Shown: positions 63,225 through 64,000 of the stretch, piece after piece
Position numbering within the stretch: the first letter of the stretch is position 1
Layout: each line of letters begins with the position of its first letter
Source: Dioscorea cayenensis subsp. rotundata
Taxonomy: Eukaryota > Streptophyta > Magnoliopsida > Dioscoreales > Dioscoreaceae
Direction: 5' to 3'
Assembly: GCF_009730915.1 (NCBI RefSeq)
Contig: NC_052482.1
Location: forward strand, 20,180,345 to 20,244,344
Length of the DNA stretch: 64,000 bases
Notes under the pieces: model-generated
What the model saw: only the letters and a program-made list of their open reading frames with translations
Database searches by the model: none
Told to the model about the DNA's origin: nothing
Program-made: the position numbers and the translations under genes

Positions 63225-63967
63225 ACAAAAAAGCAAAGAGAAAAGAGATGCCCCGACATGTTATGCATATATCATTCACTAGGTAGTGGTGACTTGCTTA
63301 AGCTTGACAAATGCAAAGCTTGACAAAAAAGAAAAACATTTTTTACAATTTATCCAGCTGAATCACATCAACCATGGAGTCATTAGAGATGATAGTTAGG
63401 ATGAACACCATCATCTCATGATCATCTCCCTCGACAAATGAAATCGAATAGACTGACTTGTCTCGATACTGCAATAAAGAGCCTTTTTATCTTAGGAAAA
63501 ACAGCTTGAGAAACATGAAAAATAAATAAATAAAAAGAGATTAGATTCAAAAGTCTCTAGAATACGGCACAAAGAAGAAGAGGGTGAGAAGAAGAACTGC
63601 AGAAAGAAGAAAAAGAAGGGAGAAAAGGACTCGAGAAGAAGAAATGTAGAGAAGAAGAACCGTAAGACAAGAAGAAGAAGAAGAAGAAGAAGAAGAAGAA
63701 GAAAAAAAGGCGTGAGAGTGTCACTGTTTTGACGACTCGAATGATTTATCCGACGCTGATAAAGCCCACGTAGTTTCGATAATCGTTTACATCAGCATCG
63801 ACTGGCTTTTACACCGCCACGTAGCTTATTGGGCTGACGTGAGAGTCTCGTGTGACTTCCCAATGAAAGTTTTTATAACTCGAGCGACTCATTTTCGATA
63901 CATTTTGAAATCGGACGACCAAAATGATCACAAGGCAAAAGCTGGAGTGACTTCGAAAAATTAACCC
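62437..63967. mobile_element. Non-autonomous MULE-like DNA transposon, copy B
   Basis: Same insertion as at 16348-17876. Both ends read GGGTTAATTTTTCG, and both flanks carry the identical 10-base target duplication GCAAAATACC (62427-62436 and 63968-63977), so the boundaries are clearest here. The interior reads ATGGAAGTTGCAGCAGAGC at about 62967, a 20-odd-codon open stretch that might be a captured gene fragment. Confidence 0.8.
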
Positions 63968-64000
63968 GCAAAATACCCTAACAATTTTTGTACAAAAACC

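Larger units (their letters stand above)
45991..64000. repeat. Copy B of the large direct segmental duplication
   Basis: Second copy of 1-17918 in the same orientation, starting about 28 kb after copy A ends. It is cut by the right window edge. The minisatellite continues leftward to about 45935, so the true unit is longer than 18 kb. Total length differs from copy A by about 90 bases, mostly A/T run-length changes. Confidence 0.95.

Overview
This is plant nuclear DNA, probably from a flowering plant. It is AT-rich, its genes are split by introns with GT/AG borders, and it carries plant families: a class III peroxidase, SWC4, a DUF1685 protein, and TRIM, MULE-like and MITE-like elements. I cannot fix the species. 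A run of exactly 1000 Ns (23178-24177) is a scaffold join of unknown true length.

The dominant structure is a direct duplication of at least 18 kb. Bases 1-17918 (copy A) reappear in the same order and orientation at 45991-64000 (copy B), and both copies run off the window. Each holds, left to right: an AT-rich minisatellite, a long gene-free stretch, a minus-strand class III peroxidase of the PRX42/PRX21 type, a minus-strand TMEM209-like membrane protein gene, an array of short degenerate motifs, and a MULE-like element with long inverted ends and a 10-base target duplication. Most differences are homopolymer-length changes. Some are CpG-to-TpG changes, and a few islands are strongly divergent. 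The peroxidase is broken in different exons in the two copies, and so is the TMEM209-like gene, which suggests that part of the damage is consensus error. A smaller, older third copy of one segment (copy C) lies at about 40.56-43.09 kb.

The 28 kb between the copies holds a short intact DUF1685 gene (20306-20947, plus strand); a diverged tandem array running up to the N gap; and a long minus-strand SWC4/DMAP1 gene (about 32001-26510) whose usual N-terminal exon I could not find. After SWC4 comes a graveyard of fragments: a MYB/SANT-like pseudogene fused in frame to a 60-base repeat, a complete TRIM retroelement, a MITE-like element, one VPS2 (ESCRT-III) exon with a nonsense codon, a tRNA-like sequence, an LRR fragment, and two unrecognised open exons.

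No operon-like or pathway clustering is visible. The identifiable genes are ordinary housekeeping or cell-wall genes. The interest lies in genome structure and in the transposable elements. I found no convincing new biological system.
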